From contig OV277856.1 of assembly GCA_922989275.2 (NCBI GenBank), positions 53,949,358 through 54,013,357 on the forward strand: 64,000 nucleotides of DNA, in the 5' to 3' direction. Under the pieces are notes generated by a model that saw only the letters and a list, made by a program, of their open reading frames with translations, was not told the origin of the DNA and ran no database searches. This DNA comes from Gari tellinella (taxonomy: Eukaryota > Mollusca > Bivalvia > Cardiida > Psammobiidae). Positions 41,878 through 52,185 of the stretch are shown here, piece by piece. Positions within the stretch are counted from its first letter, which is position 1. Each line of letters begins with the position of its first letter. A program made the translations under genes and the position numbers.

Positions 41878-42441
41878 CCTTTCATCACCAATTTTAGCGT
41901 GCCTGTTTACCCTAAACAAAGCCATGTCATCGGCTGCCTGAATATCGTTGTCTGTACTGTCGTCCCAAAGTTAGATTAAACTCCTTCACTGCCATGACGT
42001 CATCAAATTAAAACAATTCTCGTCTGCTTCTATTTCTAAAAAAATAATATTTAGGTATTTTTACTTAAGAAATATTGAAATGAGTGTCAAACAATTTGGA
42101 TCCTGATCAGATGCCGCGTTACGCGGCGTCTGATCAGGATCCAAACTGTTTGCAAATACAGTGGAGAGTCTGTTATTCTTTCCCGTTTAAACGCAAACGT
42201 ACGCAAACGCAAAGCACTGAAACGTAGAAAAGAACAACTTTTGGACAATTCTGATATTTCATGTTTATCATGGTGGCAAACAGTTTGGAGCCTGATCAAA
42301 CGCCGGGTTACCCGGCGTCTGATCTGGCTTCAAACTGTTTGCACTGCAAATAATAGTTTTAGCGTAAACGCGTTTATTGGGAAAGAATAACAGATTCTCC
42401 ACTGTAACTTCTGTACTCGGGGTAAGGCAGAGAAGGGGTTA
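41878..42441 (+). repeat. MITE family C, one worn copy and one interrupted by MITE A
   Basis: 41878-41975 is a worn C 5' half (TTTAACCCTTTCATCACCAA). 41976-42156 is a good C copy (AACTCCTTCACTGCCATGAC) with a perfect core GGATCCTGATCAGATGCCGC / TGATCAGGATCCAAACTGTT. After the A insertion it resumes ACTTCTGTACTCGGGGTAAG and ends GAAGGGGTTAA at 42441. Confidence 0.8.
42157..42406 (-). repeat. MITE family A copy nested in MITE C
   Basis: Inserted at TA beside the C hairpin. The uninterrupted junction TTGCAAATAACTATTGTACT in the C copy at 16329-16512 gives the empty form of this site. Confidence 0.93.
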
Positions 42442-42469
42442 ATGCAGTACTAAGTACATGTTTAATGGA

Positions 42470-42585
42470 AGAGATATTCCGAATGAGTGCCAAACAGTTT
42501 AGAACCTTAACTGCCATGGCGTCTAATCTGGATCCACACTGTTTTCAATGTCGTTTTTAATCGTCTATGGTGTTAGAGGGTTAAA
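42470..42585 (+). repeat. MITE family C fragment
   Basis: GAGTGCCAAACAGTTTAGAA, GGCGTCTAATCTGGATCCAC and GTGTTAGAGGGTTAA; strongly decayed. Confidence 0.45.
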
Positions 42586-42894
42586 CGTCTCAATGACGTC
42601 AATAAATTAGATGGCAACAACAACAACATCAGCAAATATAACGACTATGATTAAACCATTTACGCAAAGTGGATTATCCCATGCATATATATTGGATGTG
42701 TGCACTTTTCTTTTCTAAGGGGTGCCTGGTCTAAACTTTCGTTTTGTTTTATATTGAAATTCCTATCAGCAGACAGTGTAGTTTTCTAAACTTTGATCAG
42801 ACGCGGCATAATGATGTTTGCCTATCTCCCTCTTATGGAAAACTAGCCACAAATGGGTTAACCCATTTTATGCGGGATACACTTTTAGGTGTAC

Positions 42895-42972
42895 CTCTAA
42901 GCAAACAGTTTTGATCTCAGATCAGGACCCACACTGTGGGGTATGATCTGAGATAAAAAAAACTGTTTGCAG
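42895..42972. repeat. Isolated hairpin with GCAAACAG ends
   Basis: GCAAACAGTTTTGATCTCAG / TATGATCTGAGATAAAAAAA + ACTGTTTGC around ATCAGGACCCACACTGTGG. It has the outer GCAAACAG word of the A/C/G core but a different inner stem. Confidence 0.6.
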
Positions 42973-43202
42973 CTAGTTCAGTATTCTATCAGAAACTGCT
43001 AAAATCTTTTGCAAATATTTCAGTTCCACACCCACTGCAGACGACATTTTAAAATGGCCGACAAATATTACCCAGCATACAACAGTTAGGTTCCATGGCA
43101 GATGAGACACAATTCATTCGGTATTATAGTGAATGGTTTCAATAAGTATCACAAATTCTAAAATATATTTGACCTCTTTCTCTGATGTTCCTACATGTAC
43201 AA

Positions 43203-43458
43203 CAGGGCTTCCATTTCTACGGATTTTTTCTAAATCTTCGGTATTTTTTTCCAGTACATTATAGCTTAAAGCAGGCTGAATGTAAAGCAGAATGCGCCTT
43301 AAGGCGCATTCTGCTTTACTTCCAGCCTGCTGTAAGTAGTCACATGCCAACAAAACTAGAAATAGGATATGGGGTAAAGGTACGATTCGTACAATCGCAC
43401 TTGCAAAATGCAAATTTTGAAACCTAAGCATTTTTCATGTCAACTTATGGCAGCCCTG
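43203..43458 (+). mobile_element. MITE family E: hAT-like ends, 6-bp duplication, D-type hairpin core
   Basis: Left CAGGGCTTCCATTTCTACGG; right complement CAGGGCTGCCATAAGTTGAC. GTACAA flanks both sides (43197-43202, 43459-43464). The middle is the perfect D palindrome (AAGCAGGCTGAATGTAAAGC … around CGCCTTAAGGCG). CAGGG ends suggest the hAT superfamily; a 6-bp duplication is shorter than the classic 8. Confidence 0.75.
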
Positions 43459-43467
43459 GTACAATAA

Positions 43468-43600
43468 GAAAGACGTTATTCGAGCGAAACGCAAATGTAA
43501 TTGCGCTTATATAATATGCAGAAAATGGCATCTTTCTGAAAACGTCGACGATTCTGTTTTAAAAGACTGTAGGTGTAGTTATAAATGTTGACAAACAGTA
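43468..43600 (-). repeat. Decayed MITE family A fragment
   Basis: AAGACGTTATTCGAGCGAAA, CGCAAATGTAATTGCGC and TGCAGAAAATGGCATCTTTC follow minus-oriented A sequence at high divergence. Confidence 0.4.
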
Positions 43601-43797
43601 AAATACTCAAATAACAGCGAATGTGTGGCATAGTCGTGCATGTCGCATGAAATAAATATGGAGGGGTCACCCGTATAAAAGCAAACTCAAGAAAAGCACT
43701 GATTTTCGGGGTTGTTTTAGACTGTTTCCATTACTTTTTTACTCCGACCAATCTTCTTTTTTTTCAAATACCAAAGACCATTATAAAAACGGTACTA

Positions 43798-43985
43798 GTA
43801 GCTCCCTTGCCTGACGCTCGGCATTGTAAGGGTAGTGCTAGGAAGGTGACTGTAATGCCCAGGTAAGTATGCATGTTAATGGATACCTTGTTTGTGGCAA
43901 TAAAAGCTCTACAGAGCTTATGTTGATTGTTTACCATATGCGACGTTAAATAAAGCGTGCCTTTGCCTTTGCTTTTGCCTTTGCA
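43798..43985 (+). mobile_element. SINE 3' part with (CCTTTG)-type tail
   Basis: AGCTCCCTTGCCTGACGCTC, GGCATTGTAAGGGTAGTGCT, then GCGACGTTAAATAAAGCGTG and a CCTTTGCCTTTGCTTTTGCC tail. The tail abuts, head to head, the tail of the CR1 LINE on the other strand. No A/B boxes were seen, so it appears 5'-truncated. Confidence 0.6.
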
Positions 43986-44073
43986 CTATCTGGTCCAGAG
44001 TTCAGCCTGGCAGTGAGCCAGATTTTGAGAACACATACCTTAGGATACCTTAATATCTTCTGTGGACGCTGGC

Positions 44074-46925
44074 CTAGACCACTATGTCCGCATCTAACAT
44101 CTTGTCTTCTTTACTTATGCCCGACTTTACGTGACTTCCGGTAGTTATGTCCTTTGTAAAGTCGAATCTGACTTCTTGATTTGTCCAGTGCTTGTCAAGA
44201 CTGATCTCAATTTTTTTTACTGTTTCGGCTACTGTTACTTTTTCCGGTAGGTTGTTCCATATATCCACTATTTTTTGTGTGAATGAAAATGTTCTTAAAT
44301 TGAGTCTGCTAAAGTGTTTCTTTAATTTCTTTCCGTGTCCTCTTGTGATTGATGAAGTATTTCTTTGTAAAAAGTTTTCTGTTGTTTTTGGGTCATAGAT
44401 GTCAGATAAGATCTTGAATACCTCAATAATATCACCTCTTAGTCTCCTGTATTTTAGAGTTGGCATGTTTAGTTTCTTAAGTCTATCTGAGTATTCCATT
44501 TTTAGGGATGGTATCTGTTTAGTTGCTCGCCTTTGTACGCTCTCCAATTTTTCTATATCCCCTACTTTGTATGGATTCCAAACAGCTTCAGCATATTCTA
44601 AATGTGGTCTAACTAACCCTTGAAATAGATATTTAATGCTTTGCTCGTCTAGGTATGTGTATATTCTTCTAATAAGTCCCATAATGCATTATACTATTGA
44701 CTTTGTTTATTTGTTGTTGCATATGAGTTTTGAACTGTAAATTCTGGTCTACCATTACCCCAATATCTTTTTCTTCTTTTGTTTGTGACAGTTTAATTTT
44801 ATTTCCATTTTCGTCGTAAAGGTGATGCTTCACCCCATCTATATCCCTGCTTTTGTTCGACACTGTTAACGTTTTACATTTGTTCGGATGAAATTTCAAC
44901 AACCATTTATTTGACCATTCTGGTAAATTGTCCAAGTCATTTTGTAGAATCCTTTCATCCTCCCTTGTCTTGATTTCCCTGTAGATTTTTGTGTCGTCAG
45001 CAAAGAGATAGATCGGAGACTGCACACATTCTGGCATGTCATTAATGTAAATGACAAACAGTGTCGGCCTAGTATGCTTCCTTGAGGGGTCCCGCTTGTT
45101 ACCTTGTGCTTCTGCGATTCTGTTCCATTTACAGTTATTTTCTGATATATGTTCTTCAAGAATGCTTCTACCCAGGATATTATTGTTTTACTTATTTTAT
45201 ATCTTTCCATCTTTTTGATCAGCCTACGGTGAGGTACTGTGTCAAAAGCTTTCATGAAATCCATGTAAACCGAATCTATTGTTCCCCCATTATCTATAAG
45301 TTCTGTCCATTCATCCATAACTTTAAGTAGTTGTAATGTAGTTGACCGCCCAGATATGAAACCAAGCTGTTGTTTACTAAAGAAATTGTTTCTGTTCATA
45401 TGATCTACTATGATTTTTCTCACAAGTTTTTCCATCAGTTTACATACAATACTTGTTAAGCTTACAGGCCTATAATTTCCAGGATCCGTTTTATCGCCCT
45501 TTTTGAAGAGAGCTTCAACAGTTGCTATTTTCCATACATCTGTGACTTCCCCCATCAGATAATGACGTGTTAAACATAATTGTCAGTGGTTTGGCAATGA
45601 CATTTCCAATCTCTTTGAGCATATTTGGGTGTAAACCATCAGGGCCTGTTGACTTGTTTATGTTTAATTCTTCCAGAAGGTCCAAAACGTCCCTTTCTAC
45701 TATTTCGTCCACTTTGCATTATATTGTACATCGAGTTCTTCTAATGTTGGGGTAACGCCCTGTGGCTCGTCTGTAAATACACTACTGAAGAAATTTGCCA
45801 GTGCATCGGCCTTTTCTTGGTAATTTTTTGTTTTAGTTGTTTCTCCATTTTCTTGTTTTACTTTTAGTTCGGGTATCCCGTTTTTTGGTATTTCTTTTTG
45901 AATTTGCATATTGTCAAATTTTCTTCGGATTTTTCTTCACATTTTTCGCAATTTCTTTTTCCATGTTTAATTTTGATTTCTTTACCATGCCCTTCACTTG
46001 ATTTCTTAGTCTTAAAAACTCCTGGTATTTCTGTCCATCTCTTGTTTCCATGTATCTCTGCCAAGATCTATGCTTTTTCTTTATTTTCCTTATGGTTTTT
46101 TCATCCAATGGCATATAATTATGTTTTTTTGTTTTTGCTTGTGCCTTCATATTTATTTTGGGTGCAAATTTCTCTTTCTTTTATAAGCTGTTAAGTTTGT
46201 CCATGATAATTTGAAACTGCTCCTCTGTGTTCTTTCCCTTCATTAAGTTTTCCCAGTCAATTTTTAAATTTTCGGCCATTTTATTGTAATCTCCTTTGAA
46301 ATAGTTCCATTTCTCTTTTTCCTTTTCCTCTAGTTGAAAGTACACTCTGTACGTGAACTCCAGCACACAATGGTCACTGTGACCAAGTGGACTATAATGT
46401 ATAAGGTTGTCCAGGGCGTTTTCTTCGTTTGACATAATCAGGTCCAGTGTACTTGGTTCACAGTTTTCTCTTGTTCTTGGAGGTTCTGTTACATGCTGAT
46501 ATAGGTAGCTGTCCCTGATGCTTTCCATAAAGTTGTCTCCATGAGTATCCCCACTATTTATCCATGTCTTCCAATTTATTTTGGGGGAATATAAAGTCTC
46601 CCATTATAAGCAAGTGAGAGTATTCTTTCATTCTTGAAACTTCCTCTAGTTTTGCGTTTAGTTTTTTGAGATTTTCAATATCGCTGTTTGGACTCTTATA
46701 CATGCACCCCACCAACAAGGAGTCTTTTTTGTTCTGTTTAATTTTGATCCATGTGCTTTCTTTGAAACTACCATTGATAATAACTTCTTCTGCCTTAAGC
46801 TCTTTATTTATGTACATTGTGGTACCTCTTACTTTATTGTCATCTGGTTCATTGATAAATAGGTCAAAATTTTCTATTTGCAGCTCGGCTTTTCCTGGCA
46901 TGTATCTACAATTTTTTGGGTACAC
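44074..46925 (-). pseudogene. CR1 LINE ORF2 remnant: endonuclease and reverse transcriptase
   Basis: The endonuclease part shows CVYTNADSLPNKLDELKVRI upstream, then LLIMGDFIFPQ, where the conserved catalytic 'GDFN' motif has Ile for Asn, and GHSDHCVLEF, the terminal SDH motif. The RT part shows NYRPVSLTSIVCKLMEKLVR, GFISGRSTTLQLL, VYMDFMKAFDTVPHRRLIKK, TSGTPQGSILG and YLFADDTKIYREI. The thumb and end show LVRPHLEYAEAVWNPY and IVDIWNNLPEKVTVAE. Frame changes occur near 46550, 46160, 45900, 45700, 45050 and 44690. The mutated endonuclease residue and the frame breaks mean no activity is expected. Confidence 0.9.
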
Positions 46926-47197
46926 TTCAGTTATCCCTACAATATCGATTTTGTTTCTTCTGCTGTTTGAATTCGCACTTTTAGCTCATCTAATTTGTTT
47001 GGCAAACTGTCTGCATTTGTATATACACAATTCAAATTATTAAAACCCTTCCCAATATGTACATTATCTTTAAAAACAGTTCTTGTATTGTCTGTAGCTA
47101 GTATCTTATTTTGATTGTGGCCATTCTCCTTTCCCAAGGAGGTCCCTTTACCACAAACATGCCTTCCCCCGACTCGTTGTAATTTTTGCTCTTTGCT

Positions 47198-47984
47198 TCA
47201 TCCAGCATTTTTTTTTTCCCTCTCCTTTTTAGTCATGTCGTGGACTATACTCAGCTTTTTGTATTTATCAACTGCTTTGGCTAGATTCTTTACGTTTGCC
47301 ATGAATCCCCCCTTAGCTTTTTCATCCTCAAAAATCACTTTCATCGGCCTTGGATTTTCGCCATCACTTCTCTTCCCCAATCTGGTAACATTTCTGACCG
47401 CTTCTGGGTTTGTCTCCATGATGTCACACAATTCATGGATAGTTGACGAGTCATCATCTTTCCTATCCCTTGGATCTAGCTCTCTGGATTCTTCTGCCCT
47501 GAATATTATTATATTGCATCTTCTTGACATGCTGTCCTTCTTCCAGGTCTGCATTTGCTGTGTCCGGGTTTCTCTCGCCTCCTATAGCCCCTTCTTCTTT
47601 GCATTTATCCATCATGTTCTTTACTTCTTCCAGGTCTGCCTTCTTTGCTACTGTGGATTATAAATTTTCTAGCCTTTTTTCAATTTTGCTGAAGTAATCT
47701 TTACATCTCTCGTCCACTTCTTTTTCTATTTTTATGTTTTTCATCGCTTTTTCTTTACACGGGGGATAATACCAGTGCATGTCAGATCTTTTTGTCAGGA
47801 GTTTGTATTCACCGCTGGTGAGCTTTATGCAACTTTTGCAGAAGTGGATTTCACAATATTCACACTCTAGCACTTCACTCTTTTCATCCATACATTTCTG
47901 ATCACATAATTTGCATGTCCAACCATCACCTTTCCTTGTAGAGTCTTTTCGTGCCATTTTTTCTTTATTTCTTGTGCAAAACAC
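47198..47984 (-). pseudogene. CR1 LINE ORF1 remnant: PHD-like zinc finger and RNA-binding-like region
   Basis: The first segment, starting MARKDSTRKGDGWTCKLC at 47957, has CKLC, CEYC, CKSC and a WYYPPC end, where the usual WYCPPC cysteine is replaced by Tyr. A stop follows at 47658. After a frame change ADLEEVKNMMDKCKEEG appears. The second segment (47554-47198) has CNIIIFRAEESRELDPRDRK, VTRLGKRSDGENPRPMKVIF and KYKKLSIVHDMTKKEREK, the L1/CR1 ORF1 RNA-binding pattern. ORF1 proteins of this kind bind LINE RNA. Confidence 0.82.
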
Positions 47985-48469
47985 ATGTCTCCCTAGATAT
48001 ATATGCTCTGTTTTTAACGTATTTTAACTAATCATTCTCTTTTCTTTATATATGCTTTTAACTCGTCTCACTAACGCCTTGCGCCTTGTTAGTAGACGCG
48101 CGTCAAAGTCTAAGTCCCCAGTAGTGGTTCGACTTTATGGAGGATAGATAGTCGAATAATTAAATTATGCTGCACATGCAAGAGTTGTGAATTTATTATT
48201 TGTCAACGCACAGAACACGGAATTAAACTGAAGAATAAATCCGTGCACAGAAGTATAAAATCTGAATAGATACTGATAGTCAATAATTTAAAAAAAAAAG
48301 ATGATTGTTGTTGAATTAATACTATTAGATTTTATGTTAGAGGATCCTTGATCCTTGATCTGTGGACTCGTCGTCACGTATATCACAAATGTATGTTGGC
48401 ACACCGGTGGTTTATTACTCTCTTGTGAATAGCTCAATGTACTTTGTTAATACGTTTACCGTCAGATCA

Positions 48470-48656
48470 TCGGGTCAAGGCGGTCGCGGATGCAAACCTC
48501 CCTGTGGGGTTAATAAATTCAGCCAGTTCTTGCCATATCCTCTCTCTCCAATCACTGAGTTCCGGGTGTTCCTCTTGGCTTAGCAGTGTGTGGATATCAA
48601 GAGCCGGGATACCACACATCCTTAGGATGTCATAAATAACGTCATGTTTTGGTACG
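48470..48656 (-). pseudogene. Unassigned coding-like fragment
   Basis: The minus strand reads FVPKHDVIYDILRMCGIPAL, DIHTLLSQEEHPELSDW and RERIWQELAEFINPTGRFAS, then ATALTR and a stop. Composition looks like a real protein end, not random frame. I do not recognise the family; a fragment of a mobile-element protein is the simplest guess. It lies about 180 bp upstream of HAPSTR1 on the opposite strand. Confidence 0.35.
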
Positions 48657-48659
48657 AAC

Positions 48660-48836
48660 TACTTGTGGGGCGAAACATTCCTAATCGCCTAAATGGTGTC
48701 GCGCATGCGCACAAATCCATATCCGTTTTTACAAGAAATTATCTTCCAGACACTGTCGATCGTTAGAAATCGAAAAATTTCCGCGTTTGACGATATTTTA
48801 ATCTAATACGGAATAAGATTGTTTAAAAAAGAAACA
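48660..48836 (+). promoter_or_regulatory. HAPSTR1: Likely promoter / 5' UTR of HAPSTR1
   Basis: The interval before the HAPSTR1 ATG is repeat-free and contains GGTGTCGCGCATGCGCACAA, a TGCGCATGCGCA-like palindrome resembling an NRF1 site. That is common in promoters of broadly expressed genes. No TATA box was seen. The assignment is inferred from position. Confidence 0.4.
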
Positions 48837-49035
48837 ATGGCCCACAAAGAGGGCCAAGATGACGAACATTTGGGGGAGAACTGGTTTAGTTCTTTCGAGC
48901 AGGAGTGTCTCGGTGACATGGAAAATTCTGAAACAAATATGGAGGAATCTCTCCAAAGAGAGAACGACTTTGCCATGCAAAAACTTTTTCTCCAGTTTCA
49001 AAATTCTGCTACAGCAATTGCTCAATTATACAAGG
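48837..49035 (+). CDS. HAPSTR1: HAPSTR1 (C16orf72), coding exon 1
   Basis: HAPSTR1 binds the giant E3 ligase HUWE1 and tunes stress signalling; it is a small nuclear/cytosolic protein (human about 275 residues). This exon encodes residues 1-66: MAHKEGQDDEHLGENWFSSF, EQECLGDMENSETNMEES and QKLFLQFQNSATAIAQLYK. The WF..(W/F)E..CL block and the FQNSATA(V/I)AQLYK block are diagnostic for the family. ATG at 48837 is in good context (AAACAATGG) and is the first in-frame ATG after the upstream stop. The exon ends CAAGG followed by GTAAGT, leaving phase 1. The next exon supplies AT to make Asp, as in the vertebrate YKDR junction. The intron that follows is 9.3 kb and filled with transposons. Confidence 0.93.
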
Positions 49036-49214
49036 GTAAGTTTTGTTAAATTATCAAGTCATTAGCATAATCTGAGATTCTATTCTATTTACCTTTTTTC
49101 ATCATTTTACCGACCCACCTTTTACGCATGTCTGTATCCGGTTACTAGAATAACTGGAATACACCTAAATATACATAGTACTGATCATAAAACAGTTACA
49201 GATGTTGTATATAT

Positions 49215-49361
49215 ATATTTTATGGACTAATTCTTGGGGTCCAACTCCAGCTCACGCCAAACATGACGTGGAATGCCCACATCGGCCAGATCATGGCCAA
49301 CAACACACTTGCTTTCCTCACAGAATTATACACTGACAGAATCGAAACCTCGCGCTATATC
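49215..49361 (+). pseudogene. LINE reverse transcriptase fragment
   Basis: Encodes LGVQLQLTPNMTWNAHIGQI and MANNTLAFLTELYTDRIET, matching the 'LGV.....L.W..HI..I..KAN..L.FL' block found just after the RT domain in CR1/Jockey LINEs. It is cut at its 3' side by the element at 49362. The fragment at 50697 carries the next block and may be the same insertion. Confidence 0.7.
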
Positions 49362-50354
49362 CAGAGTTCCCATTCACGTACAGATGTACGTGATTCACGT
49401 ATAATTTAAAAAAATGACGCATAAAATCAATGCCCTGAACGTGCATGCGCGTACAGATTTATGTTGCAGATAATGCCGAAATCGGATGTAAGAAGACAAG
49501 TTTTATTAACAAACAGCAAAATACAAGTTAAACGTCAAAGTCTGGCGTGTCATTCATTTTCCTTATAGTGTCTGTCAGGCGCTTGACAATTCTTATCATT
49601 CTTATTACGTAAAGCGCCTGGTTCACCCGCATCGCGAATATGATGATTAAGCGGTTTAAAATAGATTGTGGGATTTCCCATCTCTGTGCCTAATAAAGTC
49701 GCTATTTTTTCTATCAATTTTTGTTTTTATAAGAGTTCAATACTTATTTAGAGGAATACGTGTTTGAAAAATGCTGACAAATTATTAAAACAAAAAGTCC
49801 GGTCATGGGTCTAATTCTGGTCACTTTCGATTTCAAAACGGCGACACCATTTTTTATGCGAAATCCAAACAACACAGTCGAAAAACTGGACGGGTTATCA
49901 GATGTATTTTATCCCGTCTATTAACAATGTTGAGGAAAATGCCTGATTTAGTGAGACACAGTCTTAGCATAGGACTACGCATTCGTGTAGTCTGCAAATA
50001 TGTCGGCTAAGTCCCAATTGACGGCCTGGTTAAGAAATAATGTGAGAGATACGAACAGAACACATCCAAACAAATGATATAAAAATCTAGCGGTGGAACC
50101 ACAAATTTCCAAAGATCATCCCTGGTGCGTATCCATTGTTTGAATACAGATTGCTACTTTGTTATGGGACCACTCGTCGTAGATACCTCATAAGCCTTTT
50201 GGCCCCGGCCTCATCGTACTTTGTCCCTGGCGTCCTCGCATCAGAAGAAACAGAAAAACGTTTCATATGCACCCTCTGAAATTTGTCTGCACCCCCAAAA
50301 AATAGCCCTAGAGGGTGCATGCACCCTCAAAATTAAAAGCCTGTTGGAACCCTG
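49362..50354. mobile_element. CAGGG-ended (hAT-like) element, 993 bp
   Basis: Left CAGAGTTCCCATTCACGTAC; right complement CAGGGTTCCAACAGGC. ATATC flanks both sides (49357-49361 and 50355-50359). The right subterminal part has repeated GGGTGCATGCACCCTC and TGCACCCTCTGAAATT words. No transposase frame; non-autonomous. Confidence 0.65.
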
Positions 50355-50696
50355 ATATCGTAAATCTCGTGCGGCGGATACGAGACTCGCGAGACTTGAT
50401 AAGAGACTGTCTATCGGTAGTCAATATGATAAATGTGTGTTTTCAAAGCATTGTTCACGGGTTTTTATTCCCATGAATTGATAGGAATGTCCACATAGTC
50501 GTTTAAATCCTATAAAACGTCAATAAAAACACTCGATTCGGTAAATTTCACGCCAGAAATCGAGGCAAAAAAGTGAAGATGTTGTCACGTGACACATAAT
50601 CTCGCAAAATTCAACCGCCACGAGAGCTCAGGTACTCGCCTATTCAATTTCGCTTAGTTGCTATTCCGTTTTGTATAATTCCGTGCTCAGAGTCAG

Positions 50697-51618
50697 AAGG
50701 AACCTGTCATCTTGCCCTCAGTCCACCAAGGAAGCTTGTTAGTTGTTACAAGAGTCTTGTGCAACGCAACTGGAATACGCCTCATTTGTGTGGGACCCAC
50801 CTTGTTGTTGGCTGATAAGTATTAACGTGTTTCCCACGCGCTATGTTAGCTTCATCCAATCCGGTTGGCTTGGTCTGCTGGTTGGCGTATTTTGGCCTCC
50901 ACGCCCCCCTCAGCCGGTGGGTGGTAAACTGGGGACGTCAAAATGGCTGTTTCCGACATCTCTCAATGGATTTTAAAGGTTGATTTCTGTTGTTGATGGG
51001 CTGTGATCCGGCGCTGACAATTCCGTCCTAATATCCGGATCTCAGTAGTGCTGGCTGGACAAAGTCCTCTCCAAGTTTCATCTTTCCAAAAACGGCGCTC
51101 TTTAGGGCCACACCCGCCGATGTTGGTCGGGGAGCCTGCCACGCTTAGCCATGGACTGGATCCCTGTGCCTCTCCCACGACGTGCACGTCTCGGCGGGTC
51201 GAGAGAGTGGGACCCACCAACGAAGAACCCCAGACAACATGCAGAGATAGTTCAACGCAGAGCTACCAAATTTGTTTCTTGGGATTATAGAAGGAGAATC
51301 AGCGTTGACGCCACGATAGACACGCTTTGATGGGGGAACCCTTCAACAGCGCCGGCAGCAGGCTAAAGCTTTGATGTTCTACAGAGTTGTAAACGGACTC
51401 GTAGCAATTGATGTGCCTTCCTTCCTCCACCGTCAAGGAGTATCTACAAGAGGCCATGTGCAGTCTACGGTTCATCCAGCCCTTCCTCAGAATCACTGCA
51501 ATGTTGAGTCCTTCTTCCCCATCTTAGCTGAGATCTGGAGAGGCCTTCCAACCAGCCTTGTGACAGCGCCCAGCTTGGAGACCTTCAGGTCTGGGATCTT
51601 GGCTGTCAATTTGTAAAT
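50697..51618 (+). pseudogene. LINE reverse transcriptase C-terminal part, interrupted
   Basis: Encodes RRNLSSCPQSTKEACYK, QLEYASFVWDP, then, after an insertion, EIVQRRATKFVSWDYRRR, LMFYRVVNGLVAIDVPSFL, NVESFFPILAEIWRGLPTSL and VTAPSLETFRSGI followed by a stop at about 51616. These are the consecutive C-terminal blocks of a CR1-like ORF2. Several frame changes are present. Confidence 0.8.
50802..51218. mobile_element. 417-bp insertion with 11-bp target duplication, class unknown
   Basis: TGGGACCCACC occurs at 50791-50801 and again at 51208-51218; the LINE frame continues after it. The insert is GC-richer than its surroundings and has no terminal inverted repeats or A-rich tail. The minus strand has an 85-codon open frame at 50963-51220 (for example GSSPWLSVAGSPTNIGGCGP) that I do not recognise. 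The duplication length suggests retroposition, without proof. Confidence 0.6.
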
Positions 51619-52108
51619 ATACCAGATGTTTTTCACCTTATTTTAATCCTTGGTACCCTCCGTCACCCATGTACATGTAAACTATAAAAACATCAACTTC
51701 CGGTTCAAGTGATAAGAAAAATACAAAGGAAACCAAAAAATTAAAATGGACTGGGAGCCAGTGAGCTAATATTTGTTCAAACTGGAAACGAAAATTGGTT
51801 TTCTTGTTTTATACATGACCTTTGTTCAACAAAGGCTGAGATACCTGGTTGAGCTGAAACTGAAAAATGTAAAAAATCAACATGATAAACGTGAAATGAT
51901 AAAAATTCGAAACACAGGATCTTTCTAGAAGGACTATTGCCAGGGGTAAGCAAGGGGTGCGGGGTTCGAGTCCAAGTCTTGCTGCATATTTTTCTCATGG
52001 GTGACATATGATTTGCTGACCTTCCTATTCGTTAACAGAACAGTCAGACTATATAACGGGAGTTTGGTGTAACCCAAAGGATCAGTAGTACCTGCACTTT
52101 TCCTTTAT

Positions 52109-52185
52109 TACAGTCGAACTTCGATATCTCGATGTCGGTTTTGTCGAGCATACCAGTATTTCAAAGTTAAATCGTGGCTAGCATC
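52109..52185 (+). repeat. MITE family S, left part
   Basis: TACAGTCGAACTTCGATATC at TA, then TGTCGAGCATACCAGTATTT. The right end is absent. Confidence 0.6.

Larger units (their letters stand above)
43986..47990 (-). mobile_element. CR1-type LINE, almost full length but inactivated
   Basis: About 4 kb on the minus strand, in order: a zinc-finger ORF1 start (47984-47658), an ORF1 RNA-binding-like part (47554-47198), an APE-type endonuclease (about 47040-46180), a reverse transcriptase (about 45712-44890) and an RT C-terminal domain (44690-44074). The short 3' UTR ends in a CAAAGG-type tail near 43985. At least five frame breaks or stops separate the parts. This gene order is that of the CR1/L3 clade. 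Confidence 0.9.

Noticed and set aside
43185..43427. Open frames in the MITE E region on both strands
   Set aside because: They arise from the D-type palindrome, which gives similar peptides on both strands (KQAECKAECALRRILLYFQP), and recur at 58768-59044 for the same reason.
45567..47663. Long plus-strand open frames opposite the CR1 LINE (for example 47115-47663)
   Set aside because: They are antisense shadows of ORF1 and ORF2, rich in Leu, Ser and Phe as expected from the complement of Lys/Glu-rich coding sequence.
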